Of a stretch of DNA of 64,000 nucleotides, positions 54,201-62,139 are shown piece after piece. Position 1 is the first letter of the stretch. Each line of letters starts with the position of its first letter. Below the pieces are notes generated by a model. That model was not told the DNA's origin. It saw nothing but the letters and a program-made list of their open reading frames with translations, and did no database searches. Source of the stretch: CANLBN01 sp965230205 (lineage in GTDB: Bacteria; Pseudomonadota; Gammaproteobacteria; Pseudomonadales; Cellvibrionaceae). The position numbers and the translations under genes were made by a program. The DNA is taken from NCBI GenBank assembly GCA_965230205.1, contig OZ245996.1:434001-498000 (forward strand), given 5' to 3'.

Positions 54201-55523
54201 TCCGTGATATAGAACATGCTGATATAAAGCTACCTCACCCTCACTAAGATCACCCACTTGGCCTTCGTTTGCGGCAAATTTGGCTATGCGGAAAAAAGTG
54301 GTTCGATCTTCTTGAATGGGAGTCCAGGCAAAACTACCTCGGCTATTTTGGCTTAACCACAGCACACCTGACGGATGCTCAATAGAGAATGCACCGTTAC
54401 CGCTTTCAGAATCATTAATAATTAATGGTAAATGTTCGCCTTGTATATTAAAAAGTAAACCTTCTTTCTCTGTTGCCGGGACCAACTGCAACTGACCATA
54501 GTTTTGATTAAAGTTAAACTCAAACAATTCGTTTTTAGTGCATTTATCTGCTGTTTTCAGGGCCGTGCGATCCCAGCTTAAAAACTTATTATTAGCTGCC
54601 CTGATAACCCATTTGCCTTGAAAGGGTTCACCTGCAGAACGCCATATGTGGATAGACTTGGGGAAACTTTTAATCTTGGAACGTAGGGTCTGTTGAATGT
54701 TTGAATGCAGTTTTTGCGAAACCCCAGTAAAATTATTATCCTTATATATCGTGGCACCTGTATTTGGACCGAGTCTTAGATTTTCGAAGCGAGTTGAATA
54801 CTGTAAAAGATTCTTCTCATCTTGGGTAAAAATACGTCTAGCCCCATCCGATGCGGTTAGCTCAATTTCACCGTCTTTTAAGAGTCCACCAATGGGCGGC
54901 AATAGCGCTTGAATTTGTTCTTCACTAAGAGCTCGGTTATAAATACGCAAATCTTCAAACTTAGCTTTAGCGACATGCCTTTTATAGTGCCCGAGTCTCA
55001 CAGCATTTTTATTCGCAATTTTAGCGGCATCACCACTTTTGGCCTTCCCTTCCGCCACCAGAATACCGTCATGGTATATTTTTAGACGTGCGCCTTCTCT
55101 AACAATTGCAATATGACACCACTTATGGGCCACCAACACTTTGCCCGTTTTAGCCACAGCATAATTTTTACCTTTAGCATTTTCATCTACTTCGAAAGTG
55201 AGTACTCGGCCTTGCTCTTGGCGCAATGAAAACCAATTACCATGCCCTTTGACATTACGGCTACCAATGATATCCAAGTCCTTTTGTTTATGGGTATTTA
55301 AAATCAACATACCGAATGCGATAGTAAAATCTTTTTTACCGAATTGGCCTACCTCTCTACCAAGGTTAATTGTGCTTCCTTTATCGTGGGTCTTTACGGC
55401 AAAACCAATTTGCCCATGATTACCAAATGACACTTTATGAAACTTTGCAATTTTACCATTAACACTTTCAGTGACTTGATCACCTTTTTCAAACTTCCAA
55501 TGATATGTGGGTTGAATAGTCAT
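51237..55523 (-). CDS. Giant LamG/crystallin/trefoil-like protein with amphipathic helical region
   Basis: A 1428-aa protein with no Sec or Tat signal. Order: LamG/concanavalin-like domain (about 5-208; WCHIAIVREGARLKIYHDG, FEDLRIYNRALSEEQIQALL); first crystallin-like segment (about 245-295; LRLGPNTGATIYKDNNFTG); trefoil or fascin-like part (about 300-415); second crystallin-like segment (about 425-490; ALYQHVLYHGHAWILSD, IRLGPDTGVTLF); a beta-rich part (560-630); a Lys/Ser/Thr linker (685-775); amphipathic helices (about 812-935); and hydrophobic C-terminal helices. AAGGA lies 8 nt before ATG. Glycan-binding and membrane-active roles are inferred. It is divergent from a muramidase-holin pair. 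Confidence 0.75.
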   Translation of the reverse strand: MTIQPTYHWKFEKGDQVTESVNGKIAKFHKVSFGNHGQIGFAVKTHDKGSTINLGREVGQFGKKDFTIAFGMLILNTHKQKDLDIIGSRNVKGHGNWFSLRQEQGRVLTFEVDENAKGKNYAVAKTGKVLVAHKWCHIAIVREGARLKIYHDGILVAEGKAKSGDAAKIANKNAVRLGHYKRHVAKAKFEDLRIYNRALSEEQIQALLPPIGGLLKDGEIELTASDGARRIFTQDEKNLLQYSTRFENLRLGPNTGATIYKDNNFTGVSQKLHSNIQQTLRSKIKSFPKSIHIWRSAGEPFQGKWVIRAANNKFLSWDRTALKTADKCTKNELFEFNFNQNYGQLQLVPATEKEGLLFNIQGEHLPLIINDSESGNGAFSIEHPSGVLWLSQNSRGSFAWTPIQEDRTTFFRIAKFAANEGQVGDLSEGEVALYQHVLYHGHAWILSDNSDDLAGDFATLQNFFGLNNTTSSIRLGPDTGVTLFANENQQVNEAKRETQIEDFVVNQPDLLESQLGNDNISSLKIFKQISASKLFTSITSKLSQDYRMVGDKLEDFSAYRTILRLDPDVTEVEVSATDLTTIEVEDVSYEIDEVRSVTLKPNLLNQIMITSEADGIDTPALKFRTQDMAENERVVVSPAQEVHQQIAELKSDALWNAKDAQGKLIVDQKKHTKAEVASVQNTIKRVMSSVTPKQAETTNAGINISNKETSKASPSAELVVDTADTSPWAINFAPAPTSSKTTKLVKANTKLDIKPNTKQNKKVAVKSSAKAKSTIWEQSVNQSDFDRLLLQSNSPAVVSSSSSLVTLGGARSLRSVGRFFRGVGDAIKKATKVTIGFVNNVMNAIVDVAGKVVRFVLDTVQKVAEFVQAVIEKVVESVKQFIEFLRFLFDWDDILNTQRFIKGSINAAFDSTAEFVNSAKKPISDAINGIQNTVSDSIDGVIKSLGVDPSEVASKKSSLPEAAEWFMNKLFGSIGPGKSPLLAAPTNALSAKGAGSGAFDHLSDALNKLVVMAGVTMTEGMVNTIQAVIENPTRPELALATMLELVKELSIQALDITEDLILAILDAIVAAVKLFQDTLNAEIRIPFISSLFELIGAGKLSIINVMTILVAIPTTVVSKLMFGERPFNNVDVPKLVESDEAPALRNVVSSRAGLIQEQDGNVAISNVITVNSTTQVTTQALQVRETVDERTIQLVQGFGALSLHADIFSGLFSALLDAIPEKADAQGKNGTFFVEVLTLGLDWLSWLGSFPASPNNPGGFPYLVHKHDVSIKKNPQEYWQRVVWGYRTSVLALDTIFLGLSFMKRGGIPKGINTTGLEELAKALPQPKSSKFALQRLRRGSNASMGIQLALSGVDLVLTSIYLAQIPKKDKPGLEAANEVIAILPGMLGLLRLDPNGAAALGFIQLGKTIANYAMGIELLNRTVADLK

Positions 55524-55855
55524 AATATTTCCTTTTAGTTGAGACTGTTGCTGTAAGCTTTATACAGTCTAGGTAAATGTAAAAAGTAGAAACGAACGTT
55601 AATCATTGCTAATCCATGTTCTGACAACCCAATTGGGATAAGGCGTTAAAAAAAGGATTAGCAAATATTAAATAAAACAGACATACATCTGCTTCATACA
55701 CTAGTGACGAAGTCGGAATGCTGTTTGGATGCAACAGGAAGGAATTTCTATTTGGTTATAATTTTTTATTAATAAATGCATCCAATCTACGAACATGAAA
55801 CGTCTCTATAAATGTAAACACGTTATTAACTAGATTTTCTATTAAGGAGTGACTC
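55524..55855. promoter_or_regulatory. Divergent region between giant gene and muramidase gene
   Basis: A 332-bp AT-rich gap that must hold two divergent promoters and so could co-regulate cargo and lysis genes. Both ends show good ribosome sites (AAGGA for the giant gene, AAGGAG for the muramidase gene). No gene or strong hairpin is seen. Confidence 0.5.
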
Positions 55856-56371
55856 ATGGCAGAATTTATAATGGCCTATAACAAAATGATCAGTAACGAA
55901 GGTGGCTATGTTAACCATAAGGTAAAAGGCGACCGTGGTGGCCAAACCTATGCTGGAATTGCACGTGCTTTTCATCACGATTGGAAGGGTTGGCAGTTAA
56001 TTGATAATAATGATTTAAGTAGCGATCAGTTAAAAAGCTACGTTATTGAATTTTATCAAGAGAAATTTTGGAACAGATTAATGGCGAATGAAATAGAAAA
56101 TCAGAAAGTCGCCGAAAGCCTTTTTGATTTTTCTGTCAATGCGGGCATTCGCACTGCCGTTAAATTGGCTCAGTTAGTTATCAATACAAGTCCTGACGGC
56201 ATTATAGGTGTAAACACCTTGACCAAATTAAATCGTATAGACGAAGAATTGTTTATCTCCAAATATGCTTTGGCTAAGGTCACACGTTACACCGCTATTG
56301 TGAAACGCGATCGCAGTCAGAGTAAATTTTTATTAGGTTGGTTAAATCGAACATTAAAGGCTATATCATGA
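55856..56371 (+). CDS. GH108-family muramidase (endolysin / TtsA-like)
   Basis: A 171-aa GH108 protein. The N-terminal catalytic segment has the family Glu in ISNEGGYVNHKVKGDRGGQTY, followed by FYQEKFWNRL and SLFDFSVNAGIRTAVKLAQ. The C-terminal part (about 95-165) is PG_binding_3-like (SPDGIIGVNTLTKLN). No signal peptide is present, so it needs a holin to reach peptidoglycan. TtsA of Salmonella Typhi, which releases typhoid toxin, is of this family. AAGGAG lies 7 nt before ATG. Confidence 0.9.
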   Translation: MAEFIMAYNKMISNEGGYVNHKVKGDRGGQTYAGIARAFHHDWKGWQLIDNNDLSSDQLKSYVIEFYQEKFWNRLMANEIENQKVAESLFDFSVNAGIRTAVKLAQLVINTSPDGIIGVNTLTKLNRIDEELFISKYALAKVTRYTAIVKRDRSQSKFLLGWLNRTLKAIS

Positions 56372-56826
56372 ATATTTTAAACATAGGCGACATTATTAAA
56401 GGTGTGGGCAATATTGCTGATGATCTATTTACTTCCGATGAAGAACGTCTGAAAATTGCTCTTCAGGAAAAATCTATTAACGCAAGTTTGATACAAGGAC
56501 AGCTAGCAATCAATGCCAAGGAAGCAAGCCATGGCAGTGTATTTGTTGCCGGTTGGCGCCCATTTATCGGTTGGATAGGCGGGCTTGCTCTGGCCTATCA
56601 ATTTATTCTTTATCCCTTACTGGTCTGGATATGGGCACTAGGGCAAGCTCAAGGTTGGATCCCCTGCCATGTCGATCTGGGAACAACATCACAAGTATGT
56701 ACATTTACAACGCCACCGGTTTTTGACAGCGGTGCATTATTTGCGATGTTAACTGGCCTTTTAGGTATAGGTGGCATGCGATCTTATGACAAACTGATGA
56801 AGACAGATACCAAGAGGATAGATTAA
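56368..56826 (+). CDS. 3-TM holin-family protein
   Basis: A 152-aa membrane protein of the GTA/phage three-helix holin type: amphipathic N-terminus, WRPFIGWIGGLALAYQFILY, LLVWIWALGQ and a C-terminal ALFAMLTGLLGIGGMRSYDK helix. The start ATG overlaps the muramidase stop (ATGA), so it is coupled. It would export the muramidase across the inner membrane. No other phage genes are near. Confidence 0.87.
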   Translation: MNILNIGDIIKGVGNIADDLFTSDEERLKIALQEKSINASLIQGQLAINAKEASHGSVFVAGWRPFIGWIGGLALAYQFILYPLLVWIWALGQAQGWIPCHVDLGTTSQVCTFTTPPVFDSGALFAMLTGLLGIGGMRSYDKLMKTDTKRID

Positions 56827-57508
56827 TCTCCTATCATATAGTGTTCGCAGTAATCTTACTGTAGCATCCCTCTTCCAATATAAATTGTGGAAATATAATG
56901 CAACTTATCATTGGTAGAGGGAAGTTAATCAATATCTATATTCGCTAGAAGTGAATATTCTGCGACAAGTTTTAGACCAAAATTCTCTCTATCTCGTTAG
57001 TTGATATTGGGTGCGTCTATCAATGTATAATGTTTTACATAGTAAATATGCTTCAGTTCATCTTCAATATAATAGATTTTAAATCTAAACCATGATGTAA
57101 TCTGGCACCTCAACACTTTATATGACGCTGAAAGTACCTGCAGTTTAAAAGTAGGTGTTATTATTTTTACGTCTGGTATTACCCTTAAACAGACAACAAT
57201 TAAAAAGCTATTTATGTGGAATCCACACGACCAAATTAAGTGCGGACTCCGCCTAATACATCGTTATGCAATTACTTGGATGCTAAAGAATTAGTCTTGC
57301 CACTGCTCACATAGCCCAACCACAACAAGCATATCACCTGATTTTTGTATCAAAAGGAGCTGTTTTACGTTTCTCCCCATTTTACCCTCATAGTAGTAGC
57401 CCTCATCATCTATAGCTTAAAGCGTGGCCTGGCGGATCAAACTAAATGATGGTTAAGGGTTTGTTCAGCTATGAATGTTATAATTATAGCTTGATCAGGA
57501 GGTTACAG
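56827..57508. other. Long intergenic region (682 bp), possible decayed coding sequence
   Basis: No start-to-stop gene of note. On the minus strand, about 57300-57430, a protein-like stretch reads DDEGYYYEGKMGRNVKQLLL and continues to a stop. It has a stop just upstream and no ribosome site, so at most it is a remnant. The right end has AGGAGG for the next gene. Confidence 0.35.
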
Positions 57509-57811
57509 ATGTTAGTGGAAATTATATTGCAAAACAATATACCTACGATTATTACGTTTATAATTGCAATACTCATAAGAAAAAAGAATCCAATTGCTTT
57601 TAAGTATGCAGCTATTGGATTGTCTTTGTTAATTCTCATTCAAACAGCTCAATCATTTTATAGCCGTAATTTCTGGGATTTTGGGAGCAACACTTTCGAA
57701 ACTTTGGTTCTAGGTCTTTCTGCGATGACCCTTTGGAAAATATCTAGCGCTGCTGCATTCGTACTTATGTTATACGGCTGTGTAGCCTCTTCTAGAGAAT
57801 TAAATCAATAA
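57509..57811 (+). CDS. Small three-helix membrane protein, tandem paralogue A
   Basis: A 100-aa hydrophobic protein with three predicted transmembrane helices. ATG 57509 has AGGAGG 7 nt upstream; a longer frame from 57446 lacks any ribosome site. Shares IRKK-x-P-x-AFKY, G-L-LL and the C-terminal LYGC-x5-R pattern with the next gene, so the two arose by duplication. Function unknown. Confidence 0.7.
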   Translation: MLVEIILQNNIPTIITFIIAILIRKKNPIAFKYAAIGLSLLILIQTAQSFYSRNFWDFGSNTFETLVLGLSAMTLWKISSAAAFVLMLYGCVASSRELNQ

Positions 57812-57820
57812 GGAAATATA

Positions 57821-58183
57821 ATGAGTGTACAGTTTCTTATCGGGCTTTATGAATCAAAGCTATACTATTTTTCAATGTCAATTTTTATTTCGGGCGCTTT
57901 GCTTTTATTTGCATTTTATATTAGGAAAAAAGTTCCATGCGCTTTCAAATACTTCGTGGCAGGTTTAATTTTGCTACTCCTCGAGGATGTAGCTGGTACT
58001 TATTTATTTTCTTATATACTCGATCTATATATTGAAAAAAATCAGCAGTCTCCAGGACTTATACTATATGTTATATTTTTCGGCCGTATTTTAATCGAAA
58101 TTATTGCACTAATAATCATTTTATACGGCTGTATGTTTGGCCAGAGGCAAACAAATAAGCCTTCTCAAATAAGCGGTATTTGA
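57821..58183 (+). CDS. Small three-helix membrane protein, tandem paralogue B
   Basis: A 120-aa hydrophobic protein, 9 nt after its paralogue (shared YIRKKVPCAFKYFVAGLILL core and LYGCMFGQR end). AAGGA lies upstream of ATG. The two may form a hetero-oligomer. Their position after a muramidase-holin pair (682 bp away) does not prove a link. Confidence 0.7.
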   Translation: MSVQFLIGLYESKLYYFSMSIFISGALLLFAFYIRKKVPCAFKYFVAGLILLLLEDVAGTYLFSYILDLYIEKNQQSPGLILYVIFFGRILIEIIALIIILYGCMFGQRQTNKPSQISGI

Positions 58184-58339
58184 TTATTATATATGCTGAC
58201 TGAATAAACAGTTAAGTCGACCGGAACGATAGAGTTCTTGTCTATAGCATTAAGCAAGCTCCTTCGTTACTCTCTGTCCTATTTCACGAGGACAGAGAAT
58301 ATGTGGCACTAACGATAATAATAATCACGGTTAGTGCCG

Positions 58340-58535
58340 TCAAAAGCAACCTGACTTAAGGCAGCATTTTTTAAAACAACCTCCTGGATCCGCATGGACA
58401 AGGATCATTCCGGCCGAGCTTTTCGATAAGCTCTTTATCTCCGTGAACCACACGATCTCCCTTCATTACTTGTGTTTCTGAAGGGTAACCCTTACGTCGC
58501 TTGCTAGTAACCTCGAAAGCTCTCTTGATTGTCAT
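58340..58535 (-). pseudogene. SEC-C zinc-motif mini-protein, frameshifted inside the motif
   Basis: Minus-strand frame from ATG 58535 gives a 54-aa basic protein ending GRNDPCPCGSRRLF, then stops (58373-58371). The sequence is TTTT followed by AAAAAA. Dropping one T restores FKKCCLKSGCF up to a stop at 58340, completing the Cys-Pro-Cys...Cys-Cys SEC-C motif in a 64-aa protein. The best ribosome site (AAGGAG) actually precedes another ATG at about 58548 in a different frame that stops after 14 codons. The gene is either decayed or frameshift-expressed. It is downstream of the RNA-repair genes. Confidence 0.6.
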
Positions 58536-58647
58536 TGTAAGTATTCATAGTATTCTCCTTATTGCTTGAACCCTCTTTAGGTACGGCAGAGGGATAACCG
58601 TAAACTTTTTTATCTTTTCTCTCTTTATTTTTTATGAGAAACAAAAT

Positions 58648-59610
58648 CTACAATGCCATACGATACCATTGCGGATTTTTAATCGCCTTGATATAACGCT
58701 TAGCATGTTTATCTTTAGCCAGAAACTCGGGGGCTTCTTCCGTTAATTCAAAACCAAATTGCTTAGGCAATTGTGTATACATTGATTTAGGGGGCAAACC
58801 ATAAATCTTTTTTAATTTATTACCCGTACTAAAACTATGATAATAAATCGTACTAATACCCAATGTATCACGTATAAATTGTATGGCTGCCAGCATAGAG
58901 GCTTCTGCCCATAATTTTCGATAAGGTTTCAACACCTTTTCAACATAATATTCAAAGTCTTTATAGTCACAATGAATGCCGTGAACAATATCGCCGGGTT
59001 TAAGTGTTGATTTTCTGGACAATCTTTTTTTAACACGGATTAACTCTCCATTTGCCTGTCTCAACCAATCATTTTGAATTTCTTCAATCAGCGCCTCATT
59101 GGTTGAAAAATCAAAATCCATTCGTATCCATGACATCGTTTTTTTGGCATCCTGCCTAACAGGGTGACACCAGTATTCAAAAGGCCCGTAGTGATCATCA
59201 GGCCTTAATAAACGCTGATACTCACTTGTGTGCTTATTATCAAAATTCACCTGCAATACTAAATTTCTTTGATTTCTGGAGGTTTGATCATACCCCTTAT
59301 CGCCCTCACCCCAACAGTCCAATGTCAACGTAAAGGTTAAGAAATCATGAGGCCAGAAAGCCTCTATAATTTCCTTTGTCAAAAAACCATTGCCACAATG
59401 TTTAATAATCTCTTTAACTACCGGCTTCTGAATAAATTTTTTTACGCTACTGTTATTTAATTGACTAATCGGTAGCGATTGTCTTTTCATTTTAACCATA
59501 TGCCAGTCAATTAAATCCAGGCAATAACGATCTTTAAAATAGTAAAAAAGTGTTCTTTCATTCCCTAGGCACGCCAACACCTCGCCTAACTCTTCCTGTT
59601 TCATTATCAT
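58648..59610 (-). CDS. Uncharacterised 320-aa protein of the RtcB-PrfH island
   Basis: A soluble protein I cannot assign. Visible traits: an N-terminal helical part, WPHDFLTFTLTLDCWGEGD, YGPFEYWCHPVR, a segment IHCDYKDFEYYVEKVLKPYR, and a C-terminal STGNKLKKIYGLPPKSMYT, QLPKQFGFELTEEAPEFL. The last part with its SxxxGxxL spacing hints at an acyltransferase-like or nucleotide-binding fold, but this is a weak guess. ATG 59610 has GGAG only 3 nt away; ATG 59604 (9 nt) may be the true start. It overlaps the 49-aa gene by 53 nt. Confidence 0.65.
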   Translation of the reverse strand: MIMKQEELGEVLACLGNERTLFYYFKDRYCLDLIDWHMVKMKRQSLPISQLNNSSVKKFIQKPVVKEIIKHCGNGFLTKEIIEAFWPHDFLTFTLTLDCWGEGDKGYDQTSRNQRNLVLQVNFDNKHTSEYQRLLRPDDHYGPFEYWCHPVRQDAKKTMSWIRMDFDFSTNEALIEEIQNDWLRQANGELIRVKKRLSRKSTLKPGDIVHGIHCDYKDFEYYVEKVLKPYRKLWAEASMLAAIQFIRDTLGISTIYYHSFSTGNKLKKIYGLPPKSMYTQLPKQFGFELTEEAPEFLAKDKHAKRYIKAIKNPQWYRMAL

Positions 59611-59707
59611 ATTCTCCTTGATCCACTAAGATAGCCCACCACTTGGAAAGCGTAAAAATACGTTTCTTGTTTCGATAAATTCCCAATGGAGTTTGCTGAT
59701 TATTCAT
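59558..59707 (-). CDS. Small 49-aa protein between prfH and the 320-aa gene
   Basis: From ATG 59707 (GGAG 7 nt upstream) a 49-aa basic protein: NNQQTPLGIYRNKKRIFTLS, then KWWAILVDQGEYDNETGRVR and a short end. A longer frame from 59761 would overlap prfH. The compact KWW...DQGEYD pattern looks conserved-protein-like, but I know no family. It is placed inside the rescue operon and overlaps the next gene. Confidence 0.6.
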   Translation of the reverse strand: MNNQQTPLGIYRNKKRIFTLSKWWAILVDQGEYDNETGRVRRGVGVPRE

Positions 59708-59732
59708 TTCATCACTCCAGCTTTTTAATAAA

Positions 59733-60428
59733 TTAATCATTTTCGGTAAACTCTGGTCCATAAAATATGCGTTTAGGGCTGCCCCTTTTCACATCATAAT
59801 GCTGTAGCCAACGCGCATGCTCTATTGATTTTTTCTCATTAGTGTCTCTTTGCGCTAGCAACAACTGTAACCGCTCCAATGCTATTTGCTTATTCCTATG
59901 CTGAGAGCGATCCGATTCAACTCTCACTTGCAAACCTGTGGGCCGATGCGTCACACGAATTGCACTATTCGTTTTGTTCACATGCTGCCCACCGGGCCCT
60001 TTTGCTCGCATGGATTCCACATCAATGCCTTTGTATAAATTGCCTAATGCAACCTTTTGCCTCTCTGGTATAGAAAGTGTTGTAACGCCCACAAACCAGT
60101 TAAGCCGCTTATGCCTAGGACGATAAGGACTTTCACCTTGCCATTTAATTGTCCCTTGCCAGGATTCAACAAACTCATCAACATTTTTTCCTTCTAAACG
60201 AATTAATAGCGATAAATAAGCATCAGGCTCAATAAGACTTTGCTTGCGTAGTAATTTATCAAATGCCAATGCTTCTATACGCTCGGCGGATAAACCCATT
60301 TTTTCAGCCGCCTGTAAAACATGCGGCTCTAACTGTGCAACAACCCAGCCACACTCTTTAGGGCCCTGACCAGCGGTTATTTGTAACCAGGCAATATTTT
60401 TTTCATATTTTCCACCAATGGTTTTCAC
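59733..60428 (-). CDS. prfH: Peptide chain release factor H (PrfH)
   Basis: A 231-aa release-factor-like protein with the peptidyl-hydrolase GGQ (146-148) in AKGPGGQHVNKTNSAIRVTH and a compact N-terminal domain lacking the stop-codon-reading part of RF1/RF2. From recent studies as I recall, PrfH frees peptides from ribosomes cleaved in the 16S decoding site (colicin E3-type) so that the partner RtcB can religate the rRNA. GTG start at 60428, with GGAGG 7 nt upstream inside the end of rtcB (2-nt gap). Confidence 0.95.
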   Translation of the reverse strand: MKTIGGKYEKNIAWLQITAGQGPKECGWVVAQLEPHVLQAAEKMGLSAERIEALAFDKLLRKQSLIEPDAYLSLLIRLEGKNVDEFVESWQGTIKWQGESPYRPRHKRLNWFVGVTTLSIPERQKVALGNLYKGIDVESMRAKGPGGQHVNKTNSAIRVTHRPTGLQVRVESDRSQHRNKQIALERLQLLLAQRDTNEKKSIEHARWLQHYDVKRGSPKRIFYGPEFTEND

Positions 60429-60430
60429 TG

Positions 60431-61642
60431 TTATGTCCTCCGTGTTTTGTAGGTTAGCAACGGCTTAAACGTCGCCACAATATCGACAAGGCCCGCCCCC
60501 ACTAAATCATTGATAACGTGGCTTATATTCTTGTAGGCTTGTGGCGCTTCCTCATACAATAAGTCACGCTGCTTGCAGATAACTCGACTACCCAATACGG
60601 TTTTTTCCAAATCCTTCACCTTGTATCGATGCTCTAAGCGTCCTCGGGCATCGCTTCGCTTCCATTTGCGACCTGCTCCATGAGCTAGAGAAAAACCACC
60701 CTGAGCAAGGTTATTTATATCCGATACGCAAGGTTTAACGAGATAACTTAAACTACCTCGAGATCCAGGGATCATCACCAGACCTTGATTTGTCGGGCTA
60801 GCACCTTTGCGATGTATCCAGTATTTATCATTGCTCATTGTTGATAAGCCCATAGCCTCAGCATAGTTTTCCGTTAATGGATCGACCCTATTATGGGCAA
60901 CATCCAACACCAGTTTTCGCTGTGTTTTTAATCGTTCACAAAACCGTTCTGCAATTGCATCGCGATTAACTTCAGCCCAATTGATGGCATAGTTATGTTT
61001 CTGAATATAATGCTCACCACGTTCAGGCTGTTCACTAGTTACAATGGGTTGTGAGCCAAAATCATCGACATACTCTCTGAGAATCTTCTGCCCTAAGCCT
61101 CTTGAGCCACTATGTACCAGCAATATAACGGACTGCTGATTAATACCCGATTGCTTAAAGGCAACTGGATCAACAATGGCGTCAACTTTTTGCAATTCTG
61201 CGAAATGATTACCCCCTCCAATAGTTCCCAATTTATTATTTTCAGCTAACAAAAAAGAATCATTTGTATTAATACCCTTTTGACTCAACCTATTTTCAGG
61301 ACATCCATCCCATAAATTATCGAGGCCAACTAATTGTTTTTCCCATTTATCTAACTTCACTTTTCTAATGGGAATATCTAGCTCCCAAACTCCCATACCA
61401 CAACCGATATCACTCCCGACAAGGTGAGGATAAATGGCATCACGCGTCACAAACGCCGCACCAATCGGTTGCCCCTTGCCTGGGTGCAAATCAGGCATAC
61501 CGATGCCTCTCAGCATGCCGTCTAATTCCATTGTTTTTTTCAACTGCTCAATAGCAGAGTCTTCAAGCCAATTATCATCAGAGATAATGACTCTCGCCTG
61601 CCGGCCAATCAGCGTATTAATTTCTTTAATACAAGTGTCCAT
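60431..61642 (-). CDS. rtcB: RtcB2-type RNA 3'-phosphate ligase
   Basis: A 403-aa RtcB-family ligase joining 2',3'-cyclic phosphate or 3'-phosphate ends to 5'-OH using GTP and Mn. Metal ligands Cys81 (DIGCGM), His146 (GGGNHF), His177 (VHSGSRG) and the GMP-accepting His321 (SLAHGAGR) are intact. The prfH-linked subtype (RtcB2) repairs 16S rRNA. It has no archease or RtcR/RtcA gene nearby. The start has only a weak GAG about 12 nt upstream. Confidence 0.96.
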   Translation of the reverse strand: MDTCIKEINTLIGRQARVIISDDNWLEDSAIEQLKKTMELDGMLRGIGMPDLHPGKGQPIGAAFVTRDAIYPHLVGSDIGCGMGVWELDIPIRKVKLDKWEKQLVGLDNLWDGCPENRLSQKGINTNDSFLLAENNKLGTIGGGNHFAELQKVDAIVDPVAFKQSGINQQSVILLVHSGSRGLGQKILREYVDDFGSQPIVTSEQPERGEHYIQKHNYAINWAEVNRDAIAERFCERLKTQRKLVLDVAHNRVDPLTENYAEAMGLSTMSNDKYWIHRKGASPTNQGLVMIPGSRGSLSYLVKPCVSDINNLAQGGFSLAHGAGRKWKRSDARGRLEHRYKVKDLEKTVLGSRVICKQRDLLYEEAPQAYKNISHVINDLVGAGLVDIVATFKPLLTYKTRRT

Positions 61643-62139
61643 TAAAATTTCTACTCATGTTTTCTAGGCATGACACCGCCCTCTCAAAAAATTATTTTCG
61701 AGTTAAAATAAAAGGCGATACAAATTTATTGCTAACCGCATGAAAAACATGCAAATGTATGATCAATAGAATTTGACCAATAAAAATTAGCTTAAAAAAT
61801 TACGCAACGTTATCTGTAACGCGCAATTAAGGCGTATAAGAAATAGGATTTATCAAAAATGCTATAGCGTTAACAGAGATGTTAGCTATAAGAAAAAGAT
61901 ACAGACAAACCCAACAATGCGATTTGGTTATTTAAATACAACATATTTGAGCCTCCTGTAGAGTATTGATTAAAGGTGATGTGTAAAAACTGTGCGCACT
62001 ATAATCACATTAAGATAATATATCAATATTTTTATGTAAAATTTCTTATAATATTTTATTACAATAATCATCGATAACTAGATTAGTAGATATCTCTTAT
62101 AGATTAAGAAATAGTAAACCGTTAGATCTGAAAAAAATT
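61643..62139. promoter_or_regulatory. Upstream region of rtcB-prfH (497 bp) with candidate leader ORF
   Basis: An AT-rich gap between the RlaP-like gene and rtcB, both leftward, so it should carry the rtcB promoter. It contains a 20-codon minus-strand ORF (61882-61944). I found no convincing sigma-54 -24/-12 site such as controls the E. coli rtc genes. No strong terminator after the RlaP-like gene was seen. Confidence 0.45.
61882..61944 (-). CDS. Candidate 20-aa leader peptide upstream of rtcB
   Basis: ATG at 61944 preceded by a near-perfect AGGAGG 7 nt away, encoding MLYLNNQIALLGLSVSFSYS and a stop. Such a strong ribosome site on a tiny frame about 240 nt before rtcB is suggestive of a leader peptide that senses translation failure. 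It may also be chance. Confidence 0.3.
   Translation of the reverse strand: MLYLNNQIALLGLSVSFSYS

Noticed and set aside
55856..56826. Prophage remnant around the muramidase-holin pair
   Set aside because: No integrase, tail, capsid, att repeat or other phage gene surrounds it. A stand-alone lysis or export pair fits better, though an old phage origin stays possible.
57300..57435. Minus-strand protein-like stretch in the 682-bp gap
   Set aside because: About 40 codons, with a stop just upstream and no start or ribosome site in place. It is noted only as a possible remnant.
61643..62139. Sigma-54 promoter for rtcB as in E. coli rtcBA
   Set aside because: I looked for TGGCAC-N5-TTGC on the minus strand and found no acceptable match. 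No rtcR gene is nearby.
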